Below are positions 6,751 to 15,160 of a DNA stretch of 16,483 nt, in pieces; the first letter of the stretch is position 1, and the number at the start of each line of letters is the position of its first letter. The stretch comes from CAYNLY01 sp964398225 (GTDB lineage Bacteria; Pseudomonadota; Zetaproteobacteria; Mariprofundales; Mariprofundaceae). Made by a program: the position numbers and the translations under genes. Where the stretch lies: assembly GCA_964398225.1 (NCBI GenBank), contig CAYNLY010000033.1:1-16483 (forward strand), given 5' to 3'. Below the pieces are notes generated by a model, which was given only the letters and a program-made list of their open reading frames with translations, was not told the origin of the DNA and did no database searches.

Positions 6751-7673
6751 GTGCCCCGCCCCCCGGCCGCGGCCTGCACGACCAGGCCCGGATGCAGCGC
6801 GGCCTGAAGCGGCAGGAGCAAGCGGCGATCCCGTCCGCTCAGCCCGGATTCGAGAAAGGCGAGCGTTTCCGGATGCGGATGCCCGATCACGATGCAGGGC
6901 TCGCCGCGCGCGGCACAGCGCCGGGCCGCGGCCCAGGCCTTCTCGATCGATGCGCGATCCTGACGATGGTCGAGGAAGATCCGCCGCACGCCCCAGCGCA
7001 GGCCGTGAAGCCGCGCCTCGTGTGCCGCGACCGAGCCGGCGGCGGTGCGCGAATCGATGAAAAACAGACCATGATCGCGGATCGCATCCATGACCCAGCG
7101 CATGTGCGTCTCCGAGGCGGTGAGCAGCGAGCCCATGTGGTTGTTCACCCCTTCGACGAACGGGATGCGCGCAAGCAGCCGCTCGATGCGGGTGCGGATT
7201 TCGCGCTCGTCCATCGCCGAGGTCAGGAAACTGGCGTCCATCTTCGCGCGGTATTCGGGGTTCGCCGGCTCCATCGGCAGATGCAGCAGCACGGGGCGGC
7301 CCGCCGCATGCGCCATTTCCGCGGCCTTGCGCGCGTGCGGCGCCTCGGGAAGCACGGCGACGGCCATCGGCAGATCCAGGGCCAGAAGGCGCCGGAGCGC
7401 CGAAAGATCGTAGCCGACGTCGTCGATGAGAAGCACGATGCCGGAGCGCATCCTCTCCGGCCCGGTGGCTTCCGGCGCGGGCGGGCGGGGTGCGGGCGCC
7501 GGTAGCTCGATCGGCGCGCTCAGCTGCTCGAAGTCCTCATAGGCCACCTCCGGCACCGAGGCGGGCACCCGGACGGCGGAAGAACGCGCGCCCAGCCAGA
7601 CGGCGAGCACGAGCACGGCCAGCGTGCCCGCAAGCAGCGCGATGAGCCATGCCGGCCGTTTGCGGTTGCGCAC
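6747..7673 (-). CDS. Divergent polysaccharide deacetylase (YibQ-like)
   Basis: Periplasmic protein with a divergent NodB/polysaccharide-deacetylase fold, 308 residues. One N-terminal membrane anchor (about 8-28) is followed by a Pro/Ala-rich linker (35-72) and the deacetylase-like domain (75-300). Visible family marks are IVLLIDDVGYD (D84, D85), LLHLPMEP (129-136), VNNHMGS (176-182), FFIDSRT (204-210) and IVIGHPHPET. The substrate is unknown; in many proteobacteria the gene sits with envC and ctpA, as here, which points to the cell wall. The start is GTG, 3 bp after the ctpA stop; MRNRKRPAW is a good positively charged end for the anchor. The Shine-Dalgarno is weak, so translation may depend on ctpA. 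Confidence 0.88.
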   Translation of the reverse strand: MRNRKRPAWLIALLAGTLAVLVLAVWLGARSSAVRVPASVPEVAYEDFEQLSAPIELPAPAPRPPAPEATGPERMRSGIVLLIDDVGYDLSALRRLLALDLPMAVAVLPEAPHARKAAEMAHAAGRPVLLHLPMEPANPEYRAKMDASFLTSAMDEREIRTRIERLLARIPFVEGVNNHMGSLLTASETHMRWVMDAIRDHGLFFIDSRTAAGSVAAHEARLHGLRWGVRRIFLDHRQDRASIEKAWAAARRCAARGEPCIVIGHPHPETLAFLESGLSGRDRRLLLPLQAALHPGLVVQAAAGGRGT

Positions 7674-7676
7674 CGG

Positions 7677-8999
7677 TCAGCGCCTCAGCGCATGCAGACC
7701 CTTGAGCAGATTGAGGGCGGCGCGAAGCTGCGCATCGTGCCGCAGGCGCTCGACCATGGCCTCGCTCGGCCGGTTCTCCCCAGACTTGCGGGCCCGCTTG
7801 CCTCTGGACTTCTTGCCGCCGTTCTCCAGATGCCCCTTCAGGTTCGCCTCCGAAATCGCGGGCAGCTTGCGGCTTTCCTCGAGCTTGGCCAGATCCAGGG
7901 GCTCCACGACGACGTCCGGCTCGATGCCCTCGGCCTGGATCGAACGCCCGCTCGGCGTGTAGTAGAGCGCGGTGGTGAGCTTGATCGCGGTGCCGTCGCC
8001 CAGCGGCACGACCGACTGCACCGAACCCTTGCCGAAGGTGCGCTCCCCGAGAATCACCGCCCGGTGCTGGTCCTGAAGCGCCCCCGCGACGATCTCCGAG
8101 GCCGAGGCCGAACCCTGATTGACGAGCACAACGATCGGCACACCCTTGAGCGCATCGCCCGGACGGGCGTCAAAGCTCATGTTCTTGCCGACGCGCGATT
8201 TCGTGCTGACGATGTTGCCCTTGTCCAGAAACAGGTCGGCAACCTCGACCGCCTGATCGAGCAGCCCGCCCGGATTGTTGCGCAGATCGAGCACCGCGCC
8301 CGAAAGCTTGTCGCCCGCGCGCTTCTTCAGCTCGTTCACCGCTTTCGCGAGCAGGCTGCCGGTTCGCTCCTGGAACTGCGTGATGCGCAAGTAGGCGTAG
8401 TCGGGAGCCAGCATGTCCCACTTCACCGACTTGACGCGGATCACGTCGCGCACGAGCGTGAACTCAAGCGGCGCATCCTCGCCCTCGCGGAAAATCGTCA
8501 GCCGGATCTTCGTGCCCGGCTTGCCGCGCATCTTCTTGACCGCCTCGGGCAGCGACATGTCGCGCGCAAGCTCGTCGTTGATCTTGATGATCAGATCGCC
8601 CGCGCGAAGGCCAGCCCGGTCGGCCGGCGTGTCCTCGATCGGCGCGACGATCCGGATGCCGCCCTCGGCGGCCGTGATCTCGATGCCGAGCCCGCCGAAC
8701 TCGCCGGAGGTCTCGACCTGCATCTGGGCGTACATCTCCTTGTCCAGATAGACCGAATGCGGATCGAGGCTGGAAAGCATCCCGGCAAGCGCCCCGTCAA
8801 TCAGCTTCTCGTCGCCGATCTCACGCACGTAGGAGCGCCGGATCATCTCCATGACCCGGGAAAACTTCTGCAGCTGCCGGTAGTCGGTCGCCGCGGACGC
8901 GGGCGTGAACACCGCATCCTGCCGCCAGGCCATCACGCCCAGCGCGCCCACGATCACGAATCCCGCCACGATGCCCGCTCGTCTCAGCCCGTCCTTCAT
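7677..8999 (-). CDS. ctpA: Carboxy-terminal processing protease CtpA (S41)
   Basis: Periplasmic serine protease of family S41, 440 residues, which trims or degrades envelope proteins from their C-termini. Domains in order: N-terminal signal or anchor (about 7-25), helical part (40-98), PDZ domain (about 100-185; GGLGIEITAAEGG, then DTPADRAGLRAGDLIIKIN) and the peptidase core (190-360). The Ser/Lys/Gln catalytic set reads S299 (GSASASEI), K324 (FGKGS) and Q328, with the spacing of known CtpB-type enzymes. The tail is Lys/Arg-rich. ATG 8999 is favoured by GGAGAGG just upstream; an earlier in-frame start at 9167 would bury the signal sequence. Homologues control cell-wall hydrolases, which fits envC next door. 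Confidence 0.94.
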   Translation of the reverse strand: MKDGLRRAGIVAGFVIVGALGVMAWRQDAVFTPASAATDYRQLQKFSRVMEMIRRSYVREIGDEKLIDGALAGMLSSLDPHSVYLDKEMYAQMQVETSGEFGGLGIEITAAEGGIRIVAPIEDTPADRAGLRAGDLIIKINDELARDMSLPEAVKKMRGKPGTKIRLTIFREGEDAPLEFTLVRDVIRVKSVKWDMLAPDYAYLRITQFQERTGSLLAKAVNELKKRAGDKLSGAVLDLRNNPGGLLDQAVEVADLFLDKGNIVSTKSRVGKNMSFDARPGDALKGVPIVVLVNQGSASASEIVAGALQDQHRAVILGERTFGKGSVQSVVPLGDGTAIKLTTALYYTPSGRSIQAEGIEPDVVVEPLDLAKLEESRKLPAISEANLKGHLENGGKKSRGKRARKSGENRPSEAMVERLRHDAQLRAALNLLKGLHALRR

Positions 9000-9069
9000 C
9001 GCACCTCTCCAGTTCTCGTCAGGTTCCCAAGCATGGTCGCCGAACGTCCGGCTGACAAGACGGCAGCGC

Positions 9070-10209
9070 TTAGCCGCGGCACCATCGGGCCGGATCGCGC
9101 GGCCGGCCGTGGTCGCGGATCTCGAAGTACAGCCGGGTTTCTTCAACCAGCCCCGTGCTTCCCGCAAGCGCGATCACCTCGCCCGGCTCCACCCAGTCGC
9201 CCAGCTGCTTGAACAGCACGTCGTTGTGGGCGTAGATGCCGAGCACGCCGTCGCCGTAATCGACGATCATCATCAGCCCGTAGCCTCCGAACCAGTCGGC
9301 GAAACGCACGCGGCCCGCACCCATCGCGCGCACCTCGCGGTGCTCGCCCAGAGGCGCCAGCCGGACGCCGTTCAGGCGCTTAGCCCCCGGCTTTGGCCGG
9401 GAATGGAAACGCGCGACGACCTTTCCGCGCAGCGGCCACGGCAGGCGGCCCCGCCGCGCCCGCACCGAAAGCCGTTCGCTGCCCGCATCAAGCGAGGCAA
9501 GCTCCGGCCCCAGCCCCTCGATCAGCCGCTTCAGCGCCGCCTCCTCCTCGGCCAGACGCCGTGCGCGCGATTTCTTTCCCGCAAGCTCCCGCTTCAGCCG
9601 GGCCACGAGCCGGCGTTTTTCTTTGACGCGCGCGGCCAGACGCCGCTCGGCCCGGCTTCTCGCCTCGGCCAGCTCCGTAAGGCGGGCGCGCTGCGCATCC
9701 AGCTCTACGCGCAGCGCATCCAGCTCCTCGATCAGACTCCGGTAGCGCTCCCGGTCGGACTGGATGCTCGCCATCACGCGCGAAAGCAGCGCGCCCCGAT
9801 GCGGCATCTCGGCCGGGTCCGCGCCGGTGAACACGGCCAGCCACGGCCGCATCGTCCCTCCCCGGAGCCATGCCGCCTCGGCCTGGTCGAGCAGAATCCG
9901 GCGCAGCCTCCGCCGTTCGTCCTCCAGCGCCTTTTTCCGCGCCTCAAGCCGCGCAAGCTTCCGTTCGGCGCTGGCGAGCTCCGCCCGGGCCTTCCGGCTT
10001 GCCCGGCGCGCCTCGCTGAGCGCCTGATCCAGACGCTTGAGCTCCGCGCCCTCCCGCCCGAGCCGGGCTTCGAGCCCGCGCTTCACCGCGGCAAGCTTCT
10101 GCCGCTCCTTTGCAATCCAGGCAAGCCGTGCCTCGGCGTCCTCGTCGGCCGCGGCCGGACCAACAAGACCCGGCACAAGCAGCAATAGAAGGGCGAATCG
10201 CGCGATCAT
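9070..10209 (-). CDS. envC: EnvC-like murein hydrolase activator
   Basis: Periplasmic activator of N-acetylmuramoyl-L-alanine amidases at the division site, 379 residues. It has a signal peptide (1-21, cut near GPAAA), a long coiled coil (about 25-245, with the AAWLRGGTMRPWLAVFTG stretch between its halves) and a C-terminal LytM/M23 domain (256-379). The LytM domain has lost metal ligands: the HxGxD segment reads LNGVR (279-283) and the final HxH reads RLY (359-361), while YAHN (326-329) keeps one His. It is therefore an activator, not an enzyme. The ATG overlaps the rlmH stop (ATGA), and 70 bp separate it from ctpA. Confidence 0.92.
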   Translation of the reverse strand: MIARFALLLLLVPGLVGPAAADEDAEARLAWIAKERQKLAAVKRGLEARLGREGAELKRLDQALSEARRASRKARAELASAERKLARLEARKKALEDERRRLRRILLDQAEAAWLRGGTMRPWLAVFTGADPAEMPHRGALLSRVMASIQSDRERYRSLIEELDALRVELDAQRARLTELAEARSRAERRLAARVKEKRRLVARLKRELAGKKSRARRLAEEEAALKRLIEGLGPELASLDAGSERLSVRARRGRLPWPLRGKVVARFHSRPKPGAKRLNGVRLAPLGEHREVRAMGAGRVRFADWFGGYGLMMIVDYGDGVLGIYAHNDVLFKQLGDWVEPGEVIALAGSTGLVEETRLYFEIRDHGRPRDPARWCRG

Positions 10210-10658
10210 CCGTCCCGATGATAGGGATGGCCGGCCCGAATGGTAAGGGCGCGGTAGAGCTGTTCGACGACAACCAGGCGCGCAAGCATGTGCGGAAGCG
10301 TCAGCCGCGACAGGCTCCAGATCCGGCCCGCATCCCGGCGGATGGCGTCATCGACGCCGTCCGGACCGCCGATGACGAAATCCAGCCGCGCATTGCCCGG
10401 CTGCCGGTCCAGAAACTCCGCCCAGTCCGTACTCGCAAGCAACCGGCCGCGCTCGTCAAAAAGCACATAGCCCGCATTCAGCCGGGCGCGCAGCGCCTGC
10501 GCCTCCTGCCTGCGCCGCTCCGGAGCCCGCCGGCCGCGTCCCTCCGGGATTTCGATGATCGAAAAGTCCGCCATGCGCTCGAGGCGCTGCCGGTAGCCGG
10601 CTTCGACGGCGGCGATCTCCCGCGTCGGTCGGCCGACGACGACGAGCCTGAGCTTCAA
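10206..10658 (-). CDS. rlmH: 23S rRNA pseudouridine-1915 N3-methyltransferase RlmH
   Basis: SPOUT methyltransferase that modifies pseudouridine 1915 of 23S rRNA, 150 residues against about 155 usually. KLRLVVVG opens the fold. FVIGGPDGV (94-102) and LSRLTLPHMLARLVVVEQLYRAL form the trefoil-knot S-adenosylmethionine site, and the end GHPYHRDG is diagnostic. The start is TTG, overlapping the rsfS stop as TTGA; no in-frame ATG lies nearby and the next codons match the family start (normally MKL). RsfS, NadD and RlmH are a conserved neighbourhood; RsfS and RlmH both act on the large ribosomal subunit. Confidence 0.94.
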   Translation of the reverse strand: MKLRLVVVGRPTREIAAVEAGYRQRLERMADFSIIEIPEGRGRRAPERRRQEAQALRARLNAGYVLFDERGRLLASTDWAEFLDRQPGNARLDFVIGGPDGVDDAIRRDAGRIWSLSRLTLPHMLARLVVVEQLYRALTIRAGHPYHRDG

Positions 10659-11032
10659 GAGCCGGCCGCATCCGAATCCGGATGCGCCCAGAGACGCTCG
10701 AGCTGGAACTCCTGCCGGACCTCGGGAAGGAATAGATGGACAACGAGATCGCCAAGATCGATCAGCAGCCATTCCATCGCATCCAGGCCCTCGATGCGCA
10801 CGGGCAGATCGAAGCGGTGGGCCGCCTCGGCGACCGCGCGCGACAGCGCCTTGAGCTGACGGTCGGTGCGGCCGCTGGCGACAACGAAGCGGTCGGTGAA
10901 GTCGCAGCGCCCGCGCACGTCGATGACGAGCACGTCCAGCGCCTTCCGGTCCTCGAGCGCCTCGCACACGGCTTCGGTCAGCGCATCGAGCCGGCGCGCG
11001 ATCTCTTCGGCCTGCTGCATCGGTTCCATCAT
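10655..11032 (-). CDS. rsfS: Ribosome silencing factor RsfS (Iojap/YbeB)
   Basis: Ribosomal silencing factor that binds L14 on the large subunit and blocks subunit joining when nutrients are short. 125 residues. The Iojap core is clear: ALDVLVIDVRGRCDFTDRFV, VVASGRTDRQLKAL, then GLDAMEWLLIDLGDLVVHLF. I chose ATG 11032 because AAGGAG sits 5 nt before it and it makes an ATGA overlap with the nadD stop; the adjacent ATG at 11029 is possible, and the one at 11050 lacks a ribosome binding site. The C-terminal LERLWAHPDS is typical. Confidence 0.94.
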   Translation of the reverse strand: MMEPMQQAEEIARRLDALTEAVCEALEDRKALDVLVIDVRGRCDFTDRFVVASGRTDRQLKALSRAVAEAAHRFDLPVRIEGLDAMEWLLIDLGDLVVHLFLPEVRQEFQLERLWAHPDSDAAGS

Positions 11033-11661
11033 CTTCGCTCCTTGCCGCATGCATAGGCTGCGGCGACTTCCTGTTCGATTTCGGCGGGCACCAGCCCGGT
11101 GATCCGCTCGCCTTCGGCCGCGCGCCTGCGGATTTCCGTGGCCGAGACCTCGGGCAAGCCGGCCCTCAGCATCACGACGTGCCCGGGCCCTTCAAGGGCG
11201 TCCATCTCCCCGGCTTCGACGGCGGTCCATCCGTCGAGCAGTCGCGGTTCATCAACGCCCCGGCGTGTGCAGACGAGCGCGTTGCAGACAGCCCTGTGTT
11301 CGGGGTAGTCCACCCAGCGCTCCAGCCCCTGCCAGGCATCGGCTCCGAGCAGCAGCCACGGCACCGCGCTTCGCTCGGCGACAAACCGGCGCAGCGTGAC
11401 GATCGCCGGCACCCTGCTGCCCGCGCGCAGCTCCCAGTCCACGATCTGGATGCCGCGATCGCCGGCAAACATCCGCGCAAGCCAGTCCTGGCGCTGCGCG
11501 TCGCTCGCACAGCCGGACAGATCCCGGTGCACCGGATGCGCGGGCAGCACCCAGACCTCGCGGATCGCCGGCAGGGCCAGAGCCGCTCGGGCCAGTGCCC
11601 GGTGCCCGACGTGCGGGGGATCGAAGGCGCCGCCGAACAGCGCCACCGGCGCCGGCTTCAT
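11029..11661 (-). CDS. nadD: Nicotinate-nucleotide adenylyltransferase NadD
   Basis: Converts nicotinate mononucleotide and ATP to deamido-NAD in NAD synthesis, 210 residues (E. coli enzyme 213). The nucleotidyltransferase fold is marked by GGAFDPPHVGH (10-20; the two His bind ATP phosphates), VLPAHPVHR, WLLLGADAWQGLERW for the mononucleotide pocket, and the late SATEIRRR signature. The ATG follows the proA stop by only 3 bp. In many bacteria nadD follows proA and precedes rsfS, so the order here is ordinary. Confidence 0.95.
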   Translation of the reverse strand: MKPAPVALFGGAFDPPHVGHRALARAALALPAIREVWVLPAHPVHRDLSGCASDAQRQDWLARMFAGDRGIQIVDWELRAGSRVPAIVTLRRFVAERSAVPWLLLGADAWQGLERWVDYPEHRAVCNALVCTRRGVDEPRLLDGWTAVEAGEMDALEGPGHVVMLRAGLPEVSATEIRRRAAEGERITGLVPAEIEQEVAAAYACGKERR

Positions 11662-11664
11662 CCG

Positions 11665-12930
11665 CTACCCGCGGACCTCCCCGTGGCCGAAGACGACCCA
11701 CTTCTGCGTGGTCAGCCCCTCCAGACCCACGGGGCCGCGCACATGCAGCCGGTCGGTCGAAATGCCGATCTCGGCCCCAAGGCCGTATTCAAACCCGTCG
11801 GCAAAGCGCGTGCTCGCATTCCACATCACCGACGAGGAATCCACCTCGCGCAGGAAGCGCATGCCGGCTTCGTAGTCGGACGTGACGATACTCTCGGTAT
11901 GGCCCGAGCCGTGACGCGCGATGTGCGCGATCGCCTCGTCCAGGCTCTCCACCACGCGCACCGAAAGAATCGGGGCCAGGTATTCGGTGTCCCAGTCCTC
12001 GTCGGTGGCCGGGACGACCTCGAGCTCCCCGGCCAGGCGCCGCGTTTCCTCGCAGCCCCGCACCTCGACATCCCGGCCCTGCATCTCGCGCACGATCTGC
12101 GGCACGAACGCCTCGGCCACCTCGCGGTGGATGAGCAGCGTCTCCATCGCGTTGCAGACGCCGAAGCGCTGGGTCTTCGCATTGACGGCGATCCTGCGCG
12201 CCATCTCGAGATCGGCCGCGCGGTCCACATAGACATGGCAGATGCCGTCCAGATGCTTGATGACCGGCACGCGGGATTCGGCCGCGACCCGTTCGATCAG
12301 GCCCCGGCCTCCGCGCGGGATGATCACGTCCACATACCGGTCGGCGGCAAGCAGCGCGCCGACGAGCGCCCGGTCGGTCGAATCCACGAGCTGCACCGCA
12401 TCCTGCGGCAGCCCCGAATCCACGAGCGCGCGGCGCAGGCAGGCCGCGATCGCGCGGTTCGAGTGAATCGCCTCGGAGCCTCCGCGCAGGATCGCCGCAT
12501 TGCCCGACTTCAGGCACAGGCCGGCCGCATCGGCCGTCACGTTCGGGCGCGATTCGTAGATGATGCCGATCACGCCCAGCGGCACGCGCATCAGCCCCAC
12601 CTGGATGCCCGAGGGCCGCATGCGCAGGTTGTCGATCGCGCCCACGGGGTCGGGCAGCTGGGCGATCTGCTCGAGCCCCTCGGCCATCGCCTCGATGCGG
12701 TCGGCGGTGAGCAGCAGGCGATCCTGCATCGCCTCGCTGAGTCCATGGGCGCGCGCAGCCTCCATGTCGAGCGCGTTGGCCTTGGCGATTTCGTTCATTT
12801 CCTTGCGGATCCAGGCCGCCGCCCGTTCGAGCGCCTTGTTCTTCGCGCCCGTCGGCGCCCGGCGCATCGCCTCGGCCGCGGCGCGGGCCTGGCGCCCGAG
12901 CGTGGTCATGATGGACTGGGCATCGCTCAT
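11665..12930 (-). CDS. proA: Gamma-glutamyl phosphate reductase ProA
   Basis: NADPH-dependent reduction of glutamyl-5-phosphate to glutamate semialdehyde, second step of proline synthesis. 421 residues (E. coli 417). It has the aldehyde-dehydrogenase fold. VPLGVIGIIYESRPNVT (116-132) and LKSGNAAILRGGSEA (140-154) are nearly invariant family segments, and the catalytic cysteine is C259 in RFGVCNAMETLL. HVRGPVGLEGLTTQKW near the end is also typical. The start ATG overlaps proB as ATGA, so kinase and reductase are co-translated; the product of ProB is unstable and is passed on quickly. Confidence 0.97.
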   Translation of the reverse strand: MSDAQSIMTTLGRQARAAAEAMRRAPTGAKNKALERAAAWIRKEMNEIAKANALDMEAARAHGLSEAMQDRLLLTADRIEAMAEGLEQIAQLPDPVGAIDNLRMRPSGIQVGLMRVPLGVIGIIYESRPNVTADAAGLCLKSGNAAILRGGSEAIHSNRAIAACLRRALVDSGLPQDAVQLVDSTDRALVGALLAADRYVDVIIPRGGRGLIERVAAESRVPVIKHLDGICHVYVDRAADLEMARRIAVNAKTQRFGVCNAMETLLIHREVAEAFVPQIVREMQGRDVEVRGCEETRRLAGELEVVPATDEDWDTEYLAPILSVRVVESLDEAIAHIARHGSGHTESIVTSDYEAGMRFLREVDSSSVMWNASTRFADGFEYGLGAEIGISTDRLHVRGPVGLEGLTTQKWVVFGHGEVRG

Positions 12931-14069
12931 GCTTGTTCTCCTTGCTCGACGGTCAGCACAAGGTTATCGCGATGAATCAGCGAGGAAAAATCCCGGTAGC
13001 CCAGCAGCCGCTCGATTTCCGAGCTGGGATGCCCCCGGATCCTGCGCATCTCCTCGGCCGAATAGTTGGCCAGACCCTTCGCGATCACGCGGTCTTCCCA
13101 GACGATTTCGACGCATTCGCCCTTGTCGAAATGGCCTTCGACCTCGCGCACCCCGACCGGCAGCAGACTGCGCCCGTGCCGGATCAGCGCCTCGGCCGCG
13201 CCGGCATCGACGATCAGCCGGCCGCGCGGCTTCAGGATGTCCGCGATCCAGTGCTGCCGCCGTGAGCGGCGGTCCTCGCCGCAGAAAAACACGGTGCCGA
13301 GATCCTCTCCGGCCAGCAGGCGTTCGAGGCTGGACGCCTCATGCCCGTCGAGGATCGCAACCGTCACCCCGCCGCGGGTCGCGATCCCGGCCGCCTTCAG
13401 CTTGCTCGCCATGCCGCCGGTGCCGAAGCCGGAGCCCGTGCCGCCGGCCGCCTGCAGGAGCTCGGGCGTGATGGCGCGGACCTCGCCGATCCGGCGCGCG
13501 CCGGGCTGGTCGGGGCTCCGGTCGTAGAGCGCGTCCACATCGGTGAGAAGCGTCAACAGATCCGCGTCGATCAGAAGGCCGACGAGCGCGCCCAGGCTGT
13601 CGTTGTCCCCGAACTTGATCTCCTCGACGACGACCGTGTCGTTCTCGTTGACGATCGGCACGATCCCGGCCGAGAACAGCGTTTCCGCGGTGTTGCTCGC
13701 ATTCAGATAACGCCGGCGGTGGCGAAGGTCATCCTTGGTCAGAAGCATCTGGGCCACATGGATGCCGTGGCGCTCGAAGGCCCGGGACCATGCCCGCATC
13801 AGCTCCGGCTGGCCGATCGCGGCCGCCGCCTGCTTTTCGTGGATCGAAAGATCCCGGTGCAGCCACCCGGTCTTCACGCGCCCGAGCGCGACCGCCCCGG
13901 AGGACACGACTGCGACCTGCAGGCCGCGCCGCATCATGCCGGCCACGACCTCGGCGAGCGCATCCATCACCGGCTGGCGCACACCGCCCTCGGCATCGGC
14001 GAGCAGCGAGCTGCCGATCTTGACCACGATCCGGCGCGCGCGGGACAGATCCGAGCGCGCCCGAATCAC
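12927..14069 (-). CDS. proB: Glutamate 5-kinase ProB with PUA domain
   Basis: Phosphorylates glutamate to start proline synthesis; usually feedback-inhibited by proline. 380 residues. The amino-acid-kinase domain covers about 10-260: VVKIGSS at the ATP site, SSGAVALG, IVNENDTV, FGDNDSLGA and the GTGGMASKLKAA loop. The PUA domain covers about 280-360 (GRLIVDAGAAEAL, then SLLPVGVREVEGHF). The start is GTG, forming a GTGA overlap with the obg stop; the ATGs further in would cut into the kinase core. The usual full-length two-domain form, nothing missing. Confidence 0.97.
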   Translation of the reverse strand: MIRARSDLSRARRIVVKIGSSLLADAEGGVRQPVMDALAEVVAGMMRRGLQVAVVSSGAVALGRVKTGWLHRDLSIHEKQAAAAIGQPELMRAWSRAFERHGIHVAQMLLTKDDLRHRRRYLNASNTAETLFSAGIVPIVNENDTVVVEEIKFGDNDSLGALVGLLIDADLLTLLTDVDALYDRSPDQPGARRIGEVRAITPELLQAAGGTGSGFGTGGMASKLKAAGIATRGGVTVAILDGHEASSLERLLAGEDLGTVFFCGEDRRSRRQHWIADILKPRGRLIVDAGAAEALIRHGRSLLPVGVREVEGHFDKGECVEIVWEDRVIAKGLANYSAEEMRRIRGHPSSEIERLLGYRDFSSLIHRDNLVLTVEQGEQA

Positions 14070-15082
14070 GCCGCCTCCTCCACGCCGGCATCCGGCGCGA
14101 GCCTGCGCTCGATGTCATGCAGCAGCGCATCCACACCCTCGCCGCTGACTGCGGAAATGAGCCGGACCTCGCGGCCGAGCGCTTCGGCCTCCCGCCTCCT
14201 CTCTTCCCGCTCGCGTTCGGAGAGCGCATCGATCTTGTTGAGCACCAGCATCCTCGGCTTTTCGGCCACCGAAGCTCCGTAGCCCTCAAGCTCGCGCTCG
14301 ATCTCCCGCACCTGTTCGGCCACCGACTTGCCCTCCGCGCAGGTCGCGTCGACCAGGTGCAGCAGCAGCCGGGTCCGCTCGATGTGGCGGAGAAAACGGT
14401 GGCCGAGTCCGCGGCCCTCATGGGCGCCCTCGATGAGCCCCGGAATATCGGCGACGACGAACCCGTCGCCGCTGGGCATGAACACCTGCCCGAGCTTGGG
14501 CGCAAGGGTCGTGAACGGATAGTCGGCGATCTTCGGCCGGGCGTTGGAAATGCGCGCAAGCAGGGTCGACTTGCCGGCATTGGGAAGGCCGACAAGGCCG
14601 ACGTCCGCCATCAGCTTGAGCTCGAGAATGCGCACGCCCTCCTCGCCGGGCTCGCCGGGCTGCGCGAAACGCGGCGCGCGGTTCGTGCTGGTCGCGAAAT
14701 GGGCGTTGCCGAGCCCGCCGCGCCCGCCTCGCGCCAGGATCACGCGGGCGCCGTCGCGGTCGAGATCGGCGATCAGGTTGCCCTCCTCGTCGCGCACCAG
14801 CGTTCCAACCGGAACCTCGACGACGATGTCCCGCCCGTTGCGGCCGTGGCGATCGCGCCCCATCCCGGGCTGGCCGTTCTCCGCGATCAGCCGCTTGCGC
14901 AGGTAGAGCTCCTGAAGCGTGTTCTTGCGCGTCGTCGCGACAAGAATCACGTGCCCGCCGCGGCCGCCGTCGCCGCCGTCCGGGCCGCCGCGGGGAATGA
15001 ACTTCTCGCGGCGGAACGACACGCAGCCGGCCCCGCCGTGGCCGGCCCGCACCTCGATCCGCACTTCGTCGATCAGCCGCAT
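14066..15082 (-). CDS. obg: Obg/CgtA ribosome-assembly GTPase
   Basis: Essential GTPase that helps assemble the 50S subunit and links growth to nutrient state. 338 residues. The N-terminal glycine-rich Obg fold (1-158) has FIPRGGPDGGDGGRGG. The G domain shows G1 GLPNAGKS (165-172), G2 in YPFTTLAP, G3 DIPGL (212-216), G4 NKID (282-285) and G5 SAVSG (310-314). There is no C-terminal OCT domain, as is common in Gram-negatives. I start at ATG 15082, where MRLIDEVRIEVRAG matches the family and AGAGGAAGA lies upstream; the ATG at 15112 falls in the terminator. It follows rplU-rpmA in the classical order. Confidence 0.96.
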   Translation of the reverse strand: MRLIDEVRIEVRAGHGGAGCVSFRREKFIPRGGPDGGDGGRGGHVILVATTRKNTLQELYLRKRLIAENGQPGMGRDRHGRNGRDIVVEVPVGTLVRDEEGNLIADLDRDGARVILARGGRGGLGNAHFATSTNRAPRFAQPGEPGEEGVRILELKLMADVGLVGLPNAGKSTLLARISNARPKIADYPFTTLAPKLGQVFMPSGDGFVVADIPGLIEGAHEGRGLGHRFLRHIERTRLLLHLVDATCAEGKSVAEQVREIERELEGYGASVAEKPRMLVLNKIDALSEREREERRREAEALGREVRLISAVSGEGVDALLHDIERRLAPDAGVEEAA

Positions 15083-15110
15083 CGGGATCTTCCTCTCGCG
15101 TTCCGCAAGC

Positions 15111-15139
15111 AAAAGGGGGCGCCGGAACGGGCGCCCCCT
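15111..15139 (-). terminator. Intrinsic terminator between rpmA and obg
   Basis: On the minus strand a 10-bp stem, GGGGGCGCC paired with GGCGCCCCC plus a closing A-T, with a 6-nt loop, is followed directly by TTTT. It lies 22 bp after the rpmA stop and ends 28 bp before the obg ATG. I see no promoter between it and obg, so it is probably leaky and sets the ratio of ribosomal proteins to the obg-proBA genes. Confidence 0.8.
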
Positions 15140-15160
15140 CCAAGCACTCCGGCTTCCAGA

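Noticed and set aside
9000..9069. Promoter in the envC-ctpA gap
   Set aside because: TTGTCA with CATGCT at 17 bp is only a 3-of-6 match at the -10. Not strong enough to list.
7692..9212. A 506-codon plus-strand open frame over ctpA
   Set aside because: Antisense to a complete S41 protease with its catalytic residues; composition is His/Arg/Leu-rich like other shadows.
11179..12975. A 598-codon plus-strand open frame over nadD and proA
   Set aside because: Antisense to two near-invariant enzymes, with no recognisable motif.
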